DNA of 64,000 nucleotides from Ruegeria arenilitoris (GTDB taxonomy: Bacteria; Pseudomonadota; Alphaproteobacteria; Rhodobacterales; Rhodobacteraceae). Under the pieces are notes generated by a model. The model saw only the letters and a program-made list of their open reading frames with translations, had not been told where the DNA came from and searched no databases. Position 1 is the first letter of the stretch. Each line of letters starts with the position of its first letter. Position numbers and translations under genes: made by a program. Shown one piece after another: positions 33,908 to 43,531 of the stretch. The DNA is taken from NCBI RefSeq assembly GCF_042675705.1, contig NZ_JBHTJJ010000001.1. One strand, 5' to 3'.

Positions 33908-34669
33908 ATGTCTGACACACAGGCTTCGTCGCTTCCGTATGTTTTGGTCGCACCGAACGGTGCGCGACGCAGTCATGCGGATCACCCCGCCTTGCCGGTT
34001 TCGACCGGTGAGATTGTGGAGACGGCCATTGCCTGCCACGCGGCCGGGGCAAACGGGTTGCACCTGCATGTCAGGGATGGGCAGGGCGCTCATTCTCTGG
34101 ATGCAGGGCGCTATCGGGAGGCTATGGCCGAGCTTGCCCGAACCGTGCCCACGATGGATGTTCAGATCACGACCGAGGCCGCCGGTATCTACGACGTTTC
34201 TGCGCAGTTGGAGTGCCTGCAGCAGGTGGCCCCGAAATGGGCCTCGATCTCGGTTCGGGAAATTGCGCGCGCGCCCGATCTGGCCCCGCGGGTTTATGGG
34301 CTGTGCGCGGAACAGGGAACTCGGGTGCAGCATATCCTGTACGATTCGACGGATGCGGATCTGCTGGAGCGATGGCAGTCGGAAGGGATCGTGCGGCGCG
34401 AGCAGGAAGACCGCTTGCTGGTCTTGGGACGCTATACCACCGGGCAGGAATCCCAACCGGCGGATCTGGAGGCCTTTCCCGCTGCTCGCACGCCTTGGAT
34501 GGTTTGTGCGTTCGGGCGTCTAGAACACGCCTGTCTGGCGGCTGCCGCCGCTCGTGGCGGCGATGTCAGGGTCGGTTTTGAGAACAGCCTGACGAACTCG
34601 GATGGAACCCGATGGACGGACAACGCGGCCTCGGTCGCGGCGTTGATCGCTTTGCTGAAAGGACACTGA
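33908..34669 (+). CDS. BKACE family beta-keto acid cleavage enzyme (DUF849)
   Basis: This 253-residue TIM-barrel protein has the zinc-binding and substrate motif HLHVRD (52-57), an ITTE segment (about 87-90) and a C-terminal GFEN. BKACE enzymes use zinc to condense a beta-keto acid with acetyl-CoA, giving acetoacetate and a new acyl-CoA; the best-known member acts on 3-keto-5-aminohexanoate in lysine fermentation. The protein is slightly shorter than canonical Kce. The aminotransferase two bases downstream suggests the natural substrate comes from an amino acid or amine. The exact substrate is not visible. Confidence 0.82.
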   Translation: MSDTQASSLPYVLVAPNGARRSHADHPALPVSTGEIVETAIACHAAGANGLHLHVRDGQGAHSLDAGRYREAMAELARTVPTMDVQITTEAAGIYDVSAQLECLQQVAPKWASISVREIARAPDLAPRVYGLCAEQGTRVQHILYDSTDADLLERWQSEGIVRREQEDRLLVLGRYTTGQESQPADLEAFPAARTPWMVCAFGRLEHACLAAAAARGGDVRVGFENSLTNSDGTRWTDNAASVAALIALLKGH

Positions 34670-34670
34670 C

Positions 34671-35987
34671 ATGAGCCATGTTTTTCCGCGCCACACCAAG
34701 GCGGAATTGCCGATCGCTGTCGGCGGTGACGGGTGCTATTTGATCGACGCACAGGGCAAACGGTATCTCGACTGCGGGGATGCGGCCGTGTCGTGTCTGG
34801 GACATTCAAACCCGGCAGTGATCCACGCGGTGCAGGAGCAGGTCCAGAAGATCGCTTTTGCCCATACTGGTTTCATGACCTCGGAACCGGCCGAAGCCCT
34901 GGCAGATCTGCTGATCCAGCACGCGCCCGGATCGTTGGACCGGGTCTATTTCGTGTCCGGCGGGTCCGAGGCGACCGAGGCCGCGATCAAGCTGGCGCGC
35001 CAGTACTTCCTTGAAATCGGGCAATCCGAGCGGTCTCGGGTCATCGCACGGCGGCAGAGCTATCATGGCAATACGCTGGGCGCGCTTTCAGCGGGCGGAA
35101 ATGCATGGCGACGGGCCCAATTCGCACCGATGCTGATCGAGATGAGCCATATCGCGCCCTGCTACGAATACGCCGAAAAAACCGAAGGCGAGAGCAGCTA
35201 TGACTATGGTCAACGCGTGGCGACCGAGCTTGAGGTGGAGATCAAGCGGCTGGGACCCGAGACCGTGATGGCGTTTATGGCGGAACCGGTGGTCGGGGCC
35301 ACGTTGGGCGCCGTCCCCGCGGTCGAGGGGTATTACAAGCGAATCCGCGAAATCTGTGATCAATACGGCGTGTTGTTGATCCTCGACGAGGTCATGTGCG
35401 GCATGGGCCGGACCGGCCATCTGTTTGCCTGCGACCACGATGGAGTTGCGCCAGATATTCTTTGCATTGCCAAGGGCTTGGGGGCTGGATATCAACCCAT
35501 CGGTGCCACGTTGTGCACGGATCGGATTTATGACGCCATCCGAAATGGCTCGGGTTTCTTTCAGCACGGCCATACATATGTCGGGCACCCGGTCGCCACA
35601 GCTGCAGCTCTCGCCGTGGTGACAGAGCTTACCTCGCGCGATTTGCCGGCCCGTGCCCGCAACATGGGTGACAAACTGCAAGCCAAACTCGAAGCGGCCT
35701 TTGGCCAGCATCCCAATGTCGGGGACATCCGTGGTCGGGGCCTGTTCCGAGGCATCGAACTGGTGGCTGACAGAGATACGCGCGAACCGTTTGACCCGAC
35801 CCTGGGAGTGGCGGCCAAGATCAAAAAAGCCGCCGTCGACGCAGGGTTGATCTGCTATCCGATGTCCGGAACACGCGACGGCAGGAGAGGCGACCATGTG
35901 CTTCTGGCCCCGCCATTCATCATCGAAGAGCCGCAGTTGGACGAACTGGTGGACAAGCTGTCGGTTGCGATTTCCAAAGCAATCTGA
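34671..35987 (+). CDS. Class III (omega-type) aminotransferase
   Basis: This 438-residue PLP enzyme has the internal-aldimine Lys268 (CIAKGLGAG), the conserved Asp239 (LDEVMCGMGRTG) and the GGSEATEAAIKLAR phosphate-binding stretch (97-111). Fold type I, class III; members transfer amino groups from omega-amino acids, diamines or beta-amino acids to a keto acid. Its start is one base after the BKACE stop, so both are translated together. Together they look like a catabolic route in which an amine is turned into a keto acid and cleaved by BKACE; the order of the reactions is inference. Confidence 0.85.
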   Translation: MSHVFPRHTKAELPIAVGGDGCYLIDAQGKRYLDCGDAAVSCLGHSNPAVIHAVQEQVQKIAFAHTGFMTSEPAEALADLLIQHAPGSLDRVYFVSGGSEATEAAIKLARQYFLEIGQSERSRVIARRQSYHGNTLGALSAGGNAWRRAQFAPMLIEMSHIAPCYEYAEKTEGESSYDYGQRVATELEVEIKRLGPETVMAFMAEPVVGATLGAVPAVEGYYKRIREICDQYGVLLILDEVMCGMGRTGHLFACDHDGVAPDILCIAKGLGAGYQPIGATLCTDRIYDAIRNGSGFFQHGHTYVGHPVATAAALAVVTELTSRDLPARARNMGDKLQAKLEAAFGQHPNVGDIRGRGLFRGIELVADRDTREPFDPTLGVAAKIKKAAVDAGLICYPMSGTRDGRRGDHVLLAPPFIIEEPQLDELVDKLSVAISKAI

Positions 35988-36013
35988 CACGCCGTTCTGA
36001 CTGTGACCCACAA

Positions 36014-36045
36014 ACAAAAAAAGCTCCCTCGAACGAGGGAGCTTT
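36014..36045 (-). terminator. Rho-independent terminator of infC
   Basis: AAAGCTCCCTCG (36020-36031) pairs with CGAGGGAGCTTT (36034-36045) with a 2-base turn, or about 4 bases when breathing, and the minus-strand sequence ends in a run of seven T. It lies 23 bp past the infC stop. Confidence 0.85.
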
Positions 36046-36067
36046 GGTCACTCGGATCCATGTGCCG

Positions 36068-36616
36068 TCACTTCTGGGGAAGCGGTCCGATCATCATGAT
36101 CATCTGGCGGCCTTCCATCTTCGGCATGTTTTCGATCTTGCCGATTTCCTTGATGTCTTCCGCCACGCGCTCAAGCAGTTCACGTCCAAGGTTCTGGTGC
36201 GCCATCTCCCGACCGCGGAAGCGCAGAGTCACTTTGACCTTGTCGCCATTCTCGAGAAACTTGAAAACGTTCCGCATCTTGACGTCGTAGTCATGCGTAT
36301 CGGTGTTGGGCCGGAACTTGACCTCTTTCACCTCGATGATCTTCTGTTTCTTGCGGGCTTCGGCTTCGCGCTTCTGCGTTTCGTACTTGAACTTGCCAAA
36401 GTCCATGATCTTGCAGACCGGCGGATTCGCGTTGGGCGAGATCTCGACCAGATCAAGACCGGCATCGGCTGCCATCTGCATGGCCTTGGCGGGATGAACC
36501 ACCCCGACATTCTCACCTTCGGCGCCGATCAGGCGAATTTCGGGGGCACGGATCTTTTCATTGACGCGCGGGCCGGTGTCGCGTTGCGGCGGCGCGTTGT
36601 GAGGTCTGCGAGCTAT
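36068..36616 (-). CDS. infC: Translation initiation factor IF-3, with AUA start
   Basis: The protein of about 182 residues has both IF-3 domains: N-terminal (VNEKIRAPEIRLIGAEG) and C-terminal (NTDTHDYDVKMRNVFKFLENG, then FRGREMAHQNLG). The ORF has no ATG, GTG or TTG in frame before the conserved N-terminus, which begins ARRPHNAPPQRDTGPR; the only plausible initiator is ATA at 36616-36614, with AAAGGA eight bases upstream. E. coli infC uses AUU, and IF-3 discriminates against such starts to limit its own synthesis, so the same autogenous control is expected here. A GTG at 36502 is internal and would delete the domain start. IF-3 protects initiation fidelity on the 30S subunit. Confidence 0.9.
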   Translation of the reverse strand: MARRPHNAPPQRDTGPRVNEKIRAPEIRLIGAEGENVGVVHPAKAMQMAADAGLDLVEISPNANPPVCKIMDFGKFKYETQKREAEARKKQKIIEVKEVKFRPNTDTHDYDVKMRNVFKFLENGDKVKVTLRFRGREMAHQNLGRELLERVAEDIKEIGKIENMPKMEGRQMIMMIGPLPQK

Positions 36617-36773
36617 GGGTTCATTCCTTTGATAATTGCAGAATTTCGAGCCCAGAATTTAAACTGAGACCCTGCGTCTTTCAAGCGGGATAACGCGGGA
36701 CAGGTGCGAAAATCTCTGCCCCCGCCGCGCGAAAGGCAGCGGCCGGCGCATGGAGCGCCGGCCGGGTTCGATC

Positions 36774-37607
36774 TCAGCCGACAAAGGCCTTTTCGATCAC
36801 GAACTCCTTGGGGTCGGAATTGGCGCCTTCGCGTAGGCCGAAATCTTCAAGAATGGCCTTGATGTCGTGGTTGAAGGCCAGGCTGCCGCAGACCATGGCG
36901 CGGTCGGTCTCGGGCTTGATGCCGCCTTCGATGCCCAGGTCCTTGAAAACAGTTCCGTCCTTCAGCAGGTCGGTGATCCGGCCCATCTTGGGGCTCTGTT
37001 CGCGGGTGGTCGTCGGGTAATAGCGGATCTTGTCGGCAAAACCTTCGCCGATCAGTTCGGCCAGCAACTCGTCCTTGCGGATGCTTTCGATCAGCTGGCG
37101 GCCATATTCCAGTTCCGCCACCTCGCGGCAGGTGTGGGTGATGATGACCTCATCGTAGTCCTCATAGGTCTGCGGCTCGCGCAGCAGCGAGGCAAACGGG
37201 GCAAACCCGGTTCCGGTGGCAAAGAACCACAGGCGCTTGCCCGGCAACAGTGCATCATGCACCAGCGTACCCACAGGTTTGGGCCGCAGAATGATCTGAT
37301 CGCCGGGCTGGATGTGCTGCAGTTTCGAGGTCAGCGGGCCGTCCTGCACCTTGATCGAATAAAATTCCAGTTCCTCGTCCCACGACGGCGACGCGATCGA
37401 ATAGGCGCGCAGCAACGGTTTCCCGTTGTCGCCCAAGAGGCCGATCATAACGAATTCGCCCGAGCGGAAGCGCAGCGATTGCGGACGCGTGACCTTGAAC
37501 GAAAACAGGCGGTCGGTCCAGTGTTTCACTTCCAGAACGGTCTGGGCGTCCGGCAGGACGGGGGCCTTTACGGCGGTGGCTTCGGTCACGGGCTTCATCT
37601 CTGTCAT
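36774..37607 (-). CDS. fpr: Ferredoxin-NADP+ reductase
   Basis: This protein of about 277 residues has the FAD-binding RAYSIASPS motif and the NADP motif FATGTGFAPFAS. Its last residues (KAFVG) contain the aromatic tail position typical of bacterial Fpr proteins. It exchanges electrons between NADPH and ferredoxin or flavodoxin. It follows the sulfate-assimilation operon on the same strand (88 bp), and may supply reduced ferredoxin to the sulfite reductase, but a terminator separates them. Start ATG 37607 is preferred over 37637; no ribosome site is strong. Confidence 0.88.
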   Translation of the reverse strand: MTEMKPVTEATAVKAPVLPDAQTVLEVKHWTDRLFSFKVTRPQSLRFRSGEFVMIGLLGDNGKPLLRAYSIASPSWDEELEFYSIKVQDGPLTSKLQHIQPGDQIILRPKPVGTLVHDALLPGKRLWFFATGTGFAPFASLLREPQTYEDYDEVIITHTCREVAELEYGRQLIESIRKDELLAELIGEGFADKIRYYPTTTREQSPKMGRITDLLKDGTVFKDLGIEGGIKPETDRAMVCGSLAFNHDIKAILEDFGLREGANSDPKEFVIEKAFVG

Positions 37608-37663
37608 CGTTTCACTACCGGTCTGGTAAACCGGCATCTCCGTTTAAGCTTTGATCCAGGTCA

Positions 37664-37685
37664 GGAAAAGGGGGCAGATTGCCCC
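37664..37685 (-). terminator. Terminator after the sulfate-assimilation operon
   Basis: GGGGCA (37671-37676) pairs with TGCCCC (37680-37685) around a GAT loop. On the minus strand the stem is followed by CTTTTCC. It sits just past the DUF934 stop. Confidence 0.55.
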
Positions 37686-37695
37686 GATCGTTGCG

Positions 37696-38103
37696 TCAGC
37701 CGCGCAGGCGGGCCTGATAATCGTGGTCCTGCCAGTTGGCGCGGGCCAGCCATTGGTCCTCGGGCTGGCGGGCGGCAAGGTCTGCGTCAATCTCGACTTC
37801 GTCGAAGCCGCTGCGCCGGGCCATCGCGTATTGGTCGGCCAACACATGTCCTTTCGCGCGCAGACGGCCTTCATAGCCCTTCAGGCGCAGCGTGCGGGCA
37901 ATGGTAAAGCCTCGGCCATCGGCAAAGGACGGAAAGTCGACGCGCACCATGCGCGTGTTTCCAAGCCGTTCGAACAATTCGTCGGGGTCCGTATCCGGGG
38001 TGACGTCCAGTGCGATCACATCGTTTGCGGCATCCTCAAGGGTGACAAATCCGTCGGTCCAGTCATCAGGGGCAAAGCCCCGGTCATTCACGATCACGTT
38101 CAT
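37696..38103 (-). CDS. DUF934 family protein of sulfate assimilation
   Basis: This 135-residue protein starts at ATG 38103 (behind GGAGAG), overlapping the end of cysH by four bases. The DUF934 motif is VRVDFPSFADGRGFTIARTLR with a following GYEGRLRAKGHVLADQ. The protein is a constant neighbour of cysI and cysH in alpha- and beta-proteobacteria. Its biochemical role is not established; it may help assemble or protect the reductase pair. Confidence 0.85.
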   Translation of the reverse strand: MNVIVNDRGFAPDDWTDGFVTLEDAANDVIALDVTPDTDPDELFERLGNTRMVRVDFPSFADGRGFTIARTLRLKGYEGRLRAKGHVLADQYAMARRSGFDEVEIDADLAARQPEDQWLARANWQDHDYQARLRG

Positions 38104-38850
38104 GTTTTCTCTCCGCTGCGTACCATTTTGCCGTCGACGAAATGGATGCCGCATTCTTCCTTGTTCTGATCGCGCCAGCGTCCAGCGCGAGGGTCTTCGC
38201 CATCCTTCACCGGCGAGGTGCAGGGCGCACAGCCGATCGAGGGATAGCCCTTTGCCACCAACGGATGCCGGGGCAGGCGGTTTTCTTCCATGTATGCGCG
38301 CACGTCCTGAGGCGCCCAATGCGCCAGAGGGTTCACCTTGATCCGGCCGGTGCCGTCTTCGACCTCGAAGAACTCGAGCGTGGCGCGGGTGCCGGATTGG
38401 AACCGCTTGCGTCCGGTAATCCAGCCTTCATATCCCGCCAAGGCCCGCTGCAAGGGGAAGGTCTTGCGCAGGTTGCAGCAGGCATCCATGTCACGCAGCC
38501 GCAGCGCGCCATAGGGGTCTTCGCGCTGAATATCCTCGTCATCTGCGCGGATGATCTGGACGTTCTTCAGGCCCAGACGCTCGCTGACCTCATGCTGGTA
38601 TTCCAGCGTTTCGGTAAACAGCATCATCGTGTCGATGAACAGGACCGGCGTGGCCTTGTCGACCACGGCAGCCATGTGCAGCAACACCACCGACTCGGCA
38701 CCGAAGCTGGAGACAAGCGCCAGGTTGCCTGCCTCCTCAAGCGCACCATGCATGACGTCATGTGCGCTGTGGTGGCGGAACCGGGCGTTCAGCGCCTCGA
38801 CCTTTTCGGTCAGTTCGCGTCGTTCCCGGCCCAGTTCCGTCTGGATCAGG

Positions 38851-38861
<11 letters not shown>
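38100..38861 (-). CDS. cysH: Adenylyl-sulfate (APS) reductase, CysH family
   Basis: This 253-residue enzyme has the PP-loop-like SSFGAESVVLLHM (51-63), the double cysteine CC at 128-129, CxxC at 211-214 and the catalytic Cys237 (EECGIH). The CC...CxxC set binds a [4Fe-4S] cluster and marks APS rather than PAPS reductases, so sulfate is reduced directly from APS here with no need for APS kinase. ATG 38861 lies 11 bases inside the cysI end. Confidence 0.93.
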
Positions 38862-40515
<1,654 letters not shown>

Positions 40516-40580
40516 CTTTGGCTGTCCTTTGTTGCAGCCCCGGATCCGGGGCCTTTTTACGGGGAGAGAGGGGCCTGAGG

Positions 40581-40895
40581 TCAGACCCGGGGCTGCGGGG
40601 AAGATTCCTGTTTGCCGTGGGCATAGTTGGACGGACCAGTCCGGCGGAAGTCTTCCCGAAAATGGGTGGGTTCAGGACCGTTTTCGCCTGCAACGACATC
40701 TGCGAGATAGGCACCTACGATCTTGTCGACTTGCTTCTGGGCATCCAGAAGACGCAGCTGAGCGTGCGCTTCGTCGGTGATCAGTTCGGCCTCGCGCAGA
40801 TCGCGCGACCAACGGTCATCGGCGGTCAGATAGATCACGTCGCCTTCCAGCAGGTCATTTGCGGTAACGACTTTAGGGGTGAAAGCGCGGGCCAT
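40581..40895 (-). CDS. DUF2849 family protein
   Basis: This 104-residue protein (MARAFTPKVVTANDLLEGDVIYL) is a known small member of sulfate-assimilation operons in alphaproteobacteria. It has an N-terminal beta-rich domain with a DVIYLTADDRW segment. No function is established. Its ATG overlaps the stop of the siroheme methylase by one base (TGATG), so the genes are coupled, and cysI follows 65 bp on. Confidence 0.82.
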   Translation of the reverse strand: MARAFTPKVVTANDLLEGDVIYLTADDRWSRDLREAELITDEAHAQLRLLDAQKQVDKIVGAYLADVVAGENGPEPTHFREDFRRTGPSNYAHGKQESSPQPRV

Positions 40896-41671
40896 CAGGC
40901 AAGCTCCTTGTTGAATTCGGTGACGGCTTTGGCCGCGTCGCGCGGGGCCAGGCCATAGAATGTGAGTGCAGGACCGCCGAGGCCGGCAGCGGCGAGGTCT
41001 GCAGGCAGTTGATCCAGCGTCGTGGCGACAACGCGCTGATCAGGTCGCGAGGCATTTTCGACCAGCGTGACCGGCGTGGCGCGATCGGCGCCGTGCATGA
41101 TCAGGCGTCCTTGGATGAAACGGGCGGATTTCTTCCCCATGTAGATGGCTGCAACCGACCCCGGACGGGCCAGCGCAGCCCAGTCGTGATCGGCAAAGCC
41201 CTGCATGTCGTGCCCGGTCAGAAACCGGACCGAGGAGTTTCGGCCGCGTCGGGTCAGGCTTTGGCCAATTCCGGCCACCGCCGCCGAGGCAGCGGTAATG
41301 CCAGGAACGATCGTCCACGGGATACCGGCGGCGTCCAGCGCATCGATCTCTTCGTCCAGCCGGCCGAAGAGGGTCGCGTCACCGGATTTGAGGCGAACCA
41401 CCCGCTGTCCCTTGAGTGCGTAGTCAACCAGCAATGCGTTGATGTCACCCTGCTTCCAGGACGGACCAAAGCCGGCCTTGCCCACGTCGACCAGCCGGGC
41501 GTTCTGGCCGGCCAGTTGCAAAACTTCTGGGCTGATCAGGCGATCATGCAAAACAACCTCGGCCCGCTGGAATGCGGACAGGGCCTTGAGAGTCAGCAAT
41601 TCAGGATCACCGGGTCCTGCGCCGACGAAGTCGACCTGTCCCATTTGTCCTTTTGTCTGCGTGGCCTTCAT
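40895..41671 (-). CDS. cobA: Uroporphyrinogen-III C-methyltransferase (siroheme pathway)
   Basis: This protein of 258 residues begins at ATG 41671 and carries the SUMT start VDFVGAGPGDPELLTL (13-28) with the rest of the SAM-dependent tetrapyrrole methylase fold. It makes precorrin-2 for siroheme, the cofactor of sulfite reductase. It lacks the N-terminal dehydrogenase/ferrochelatase domain of E. coli CysG, so that activity must come from another gene. It is the first gene of the operon running to DUF934. Confidence 0.92.
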   Translation of the reverse strand: MKATQTKGQMGQVDFVGAGPGDPELLTLKALSAFQRAEVVLHDRLISPEVLQLAGQNARLVDVGKAGFGPSWKQGDINALLVDYALKGQRVVRLKSGDATLFGRLDEEIDALDAAGIPWTIVPGITAASAAVAGIGQSLTRRGRNSSVRFLTGHDMQGFADHDWAALARPGSVAAIYMGKKSARFIQGRLIMHGADRATPVTLVENASRPDQRVVATTLDQLPADLAAAGLGGPALTFYGLAPRDAAKAVTEFNKELA

Positions 41672-41705
41672 TGGGTAGCCCTGGCTGTTGTTTGACTTAG
41701 CCCTC

Positions 41706-41720
41706 AATATAGGAAATATT
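41706..41720. promoter_or_regulatory. Candidate operator between the cys operon and the Lrp/AsnC gene
   Basis: AATAT (41706-41710) and ATATT (41716-41720) form a perfect inverted repeat with 5-bp spacing. It lies in the 144-bp divergent promoter region, the right place for an Lrp/AsnC site, and Lrp sites are typically AT-rich dyads. A further CCATATTGCC element lies near 41731. Function is inferred. Confidence 0.4.
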
Positions 41721-41815
41721 CCCGCCCAGATGCCATATTGCCGATCAAATAAGGACGGGCGTTCTGAAATGCGCGGCAGGCGGAACATGGGTTTTCATTC
41801 GGAAGGAAAATTGGA

Positions 41816-42295
41816 ATGTCGGTTCGAATAGACGACACGGATCGGAAAATTCTGGCCGAGCTGCAGCGAGACGCCAGTCAATCGCTGGACGAAATCGCGG
41901 CCAAAGTGGGCAGTTCAAAGACACCCGTTTGGAATCGGATCCGCAAGATGAAGGGGGCCGGAATCATCGGTCAGCAGACCGTTCTGCTGGACGCAGAGGC
42001 GCTGGGTTTCGAGGCGACGTTCTTTGTTCTGATCCGAACCTCCGAACATGAGGCGGACTGGCAACGCAAGTTCCTGCAGGCCCTGCGTGATCGTCCCGAA
42101 GTTCAAGAGGCGCACCGCCTGGCTGGCGACATCGACTACATTCTGAAAGTTCGGGTCAGGAACGCACGGGCCTACGATGCTTTTTACCAGGCACTGATCT
42201 CGGAAGTGCGCGTGCACAACGTCACCGCGCTGTTGTCGATGGAAGAAATCAAATCGACCACCATGCTGCCCTTGAACGCCTTGGCCGACACCTGA
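41816..42295 (+). CDS. Lrp/AsnC-family regulator
   Basis: This 159-residue protein has the AsnC HTH (residues about 1-60, DRKILAELQRDASQSLDEIAAKVGSSKTPVWNRIRKMK) and a RAM ligand-binding domain with a GDIDYILKVRV strand. Members bind amino acids and form octamers. It is divergent from the siroheme/sulfite/APS-reductase operon with a 144-bp shared promoter region, so it probably governs sulfur assimilation in response to a sulfur amino acid. This regulatory role is inferred from position. Confidence 0.85.
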   Translation: MSVRIDDTDRKILAELQRDASQSLDEIAAKVGSSKTPVWNRIRKMKGAGIIGQQTVLLDAEALGFEATFFVLIRTSEHEADWQRKFLQALRDRPEVQEAHRLAGDIDYILKVRVRNARAYDAFYQALISEVRVHNVTALLSMEEIKSTTMLPLNALADT

Positions 42296-42302
42296 TCGGT
42301 GC

Positions 42303-43484
42303 TCAGGCTTGGACCAAAAGTCGTGTCAGTCCGTGGAAATGGTACGTGTTCGCATATTCCGGGGATTCGGCCAGTCGCAGGCCCGGAAAGCGGTGAAAAA
42401 GAACCGGCAGAGCGATCCGCATTTCCAGCCGGGCCAGCGGGGCGCCGACGCAGAAATGCAAACCACCGCCAAAGCTCGTGTTGGCCTGAATGCTGCGGGT
42501 GGGGTCAAATTTGTCCGGGTCGGTCCAGACGTCCGGGTCACGGTTGGCGGCCCCAAGCATCAACGCCACCTGATCGCCGCGGGCAAACCGATTGCCAAAA
42601 ACCTCGAGGTCCTCATAGGCATAGCGCGTGAACATATGTAGCGGCGGGTCGAAGCGCAGGACCTCCTCGACCGTCATGTCGATTGTGTCCGGGCTCAGGG
42701 CATCAGGGCGGGTTCCGGACTCCAAAAGTGTTTTGACGCCGTTGCCCAGCGAATGAACGGTTGCCTCATGGCCGGCGTTCAACAATAGGATACAGGTTGC
42801 GATCAACTCGTCGCGTGACAGTTTCTCGCCGTCTTCCTCTGCCGTGATCAAACGGGTGATCAGATCATCTTTCGGTTCGGATCGGCGGTGAGAGACGTAG
42901 TCGTTCAGAAATGCCGAGAACTCGGCGGCGGCCTGTGCTGCCTGATCTTCGGTCTCGCGGGTGCGACTGGCCTGATACATGGCGACCATGGCGTGGGACC
43001 ACTGCAACAACTGCGGTGCCATGCTTTCGGGTACACCCAGCAACCGGCAGATCGTGATCACAGGAACCTGCGTGCAATAGGCATCCAGAAGGTCGAATGG
43101 AGCATCGGGGAATGCGTCGATCAGGTCGTGACACAGCCTTTCGATGTCTGGTGCAAGCGCTCCGATAGCCCGCGAGGTAAAGGCGCGCAGAACCAGAGCG
43201 CGAAGGCGGGTATGGCGCGGAGGTTCCGCTTCGAGCAGCGAATGCGCTTCGACCGTCAGCCACGGCGCAAGGTGATCTGGGCCCTTTGTGGCCATCTCTG
43301 GCGGTACTTCACGTCCGAAACGCCGATCGCGCAAGAGGGTCTGGACCGCCGCGTGAGACATCGCCGCGGGCATGTCGTAGTCCTGCCAGTACACCAAGTC
43401 ACCGTGATCGCGCGCTGCCTGATAGAAAGGATAGGGGTTTTGAACAAATTCGGGCTCGGTCGGAGATTGGTGCACGGTCTTCAT
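42303..43484 (-). CDS. Cytochrome P450
   Basis: This 393-residue bacterial P450 (start ATG 43484) has the I-helix oxygen-activation motif AGHEAT (237-242), the ExxR pair (Glu274, Arg277 in EEVLR) and the haem-ligand loop FGGGLHFCVG with Cys345. Length and motifs fit soluble class I P450s that need ferredoxin and ferredoxin reductase; neither gene is adjacent. Substrate class is unknown. It is divergent from dctB with 47 bp between the starts. Possible longer starts (43502, 43520) have no better ribosome site. Confidence 0.9.
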   Translation of the reverse strand: MKTVHQSPTEPEFVQNPYPFYQAARDHGDLVYWQDYDMPAAMSHAAVQTLLRDRRFGREVPPEMATKGPDHLAPWLTVEAHSLLEAEPPRHTRLRALVLRAFTSRAIGALAPDIERLCHDLIDAFPDAPFDLLDAYCTQVPVITICRLLGVPESMAPQLLQWSHAMVAMYQASRTRETEDQAAQAAAEFSAFLNDYVSHRRSEPKDDLITRLITAEEDGEKLSRDELIATCILLLNAGHEATVHSLGNGVKTLLESGTRPDALSPDTIDMTVEEVLRFDPPLHMFTRYAYEDLEVFGNRFARGDQVALMLGAANRDPDVWTDPDKFDPTRSIQANTSFGGGLHFCVGAPLARLEMRIALPVLFHRFPGLRLAESPEYANTYHFHGLTRLLVQA

Positions 43485-43531
43485 GCGGCGCAGACTTGCC
43501 ATGCGGCGCTGTGAATGCAAGACCCTGTTTC

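Noticed and set aside
36613..36624. Three-codon frame ATGAACCCATAG upstream of infC as a true leader peptide
   Set aside because: Its ATG sits directly at the AGGA, with no spacing, so it is not a usable start. The overlap with ATA is probably chance.
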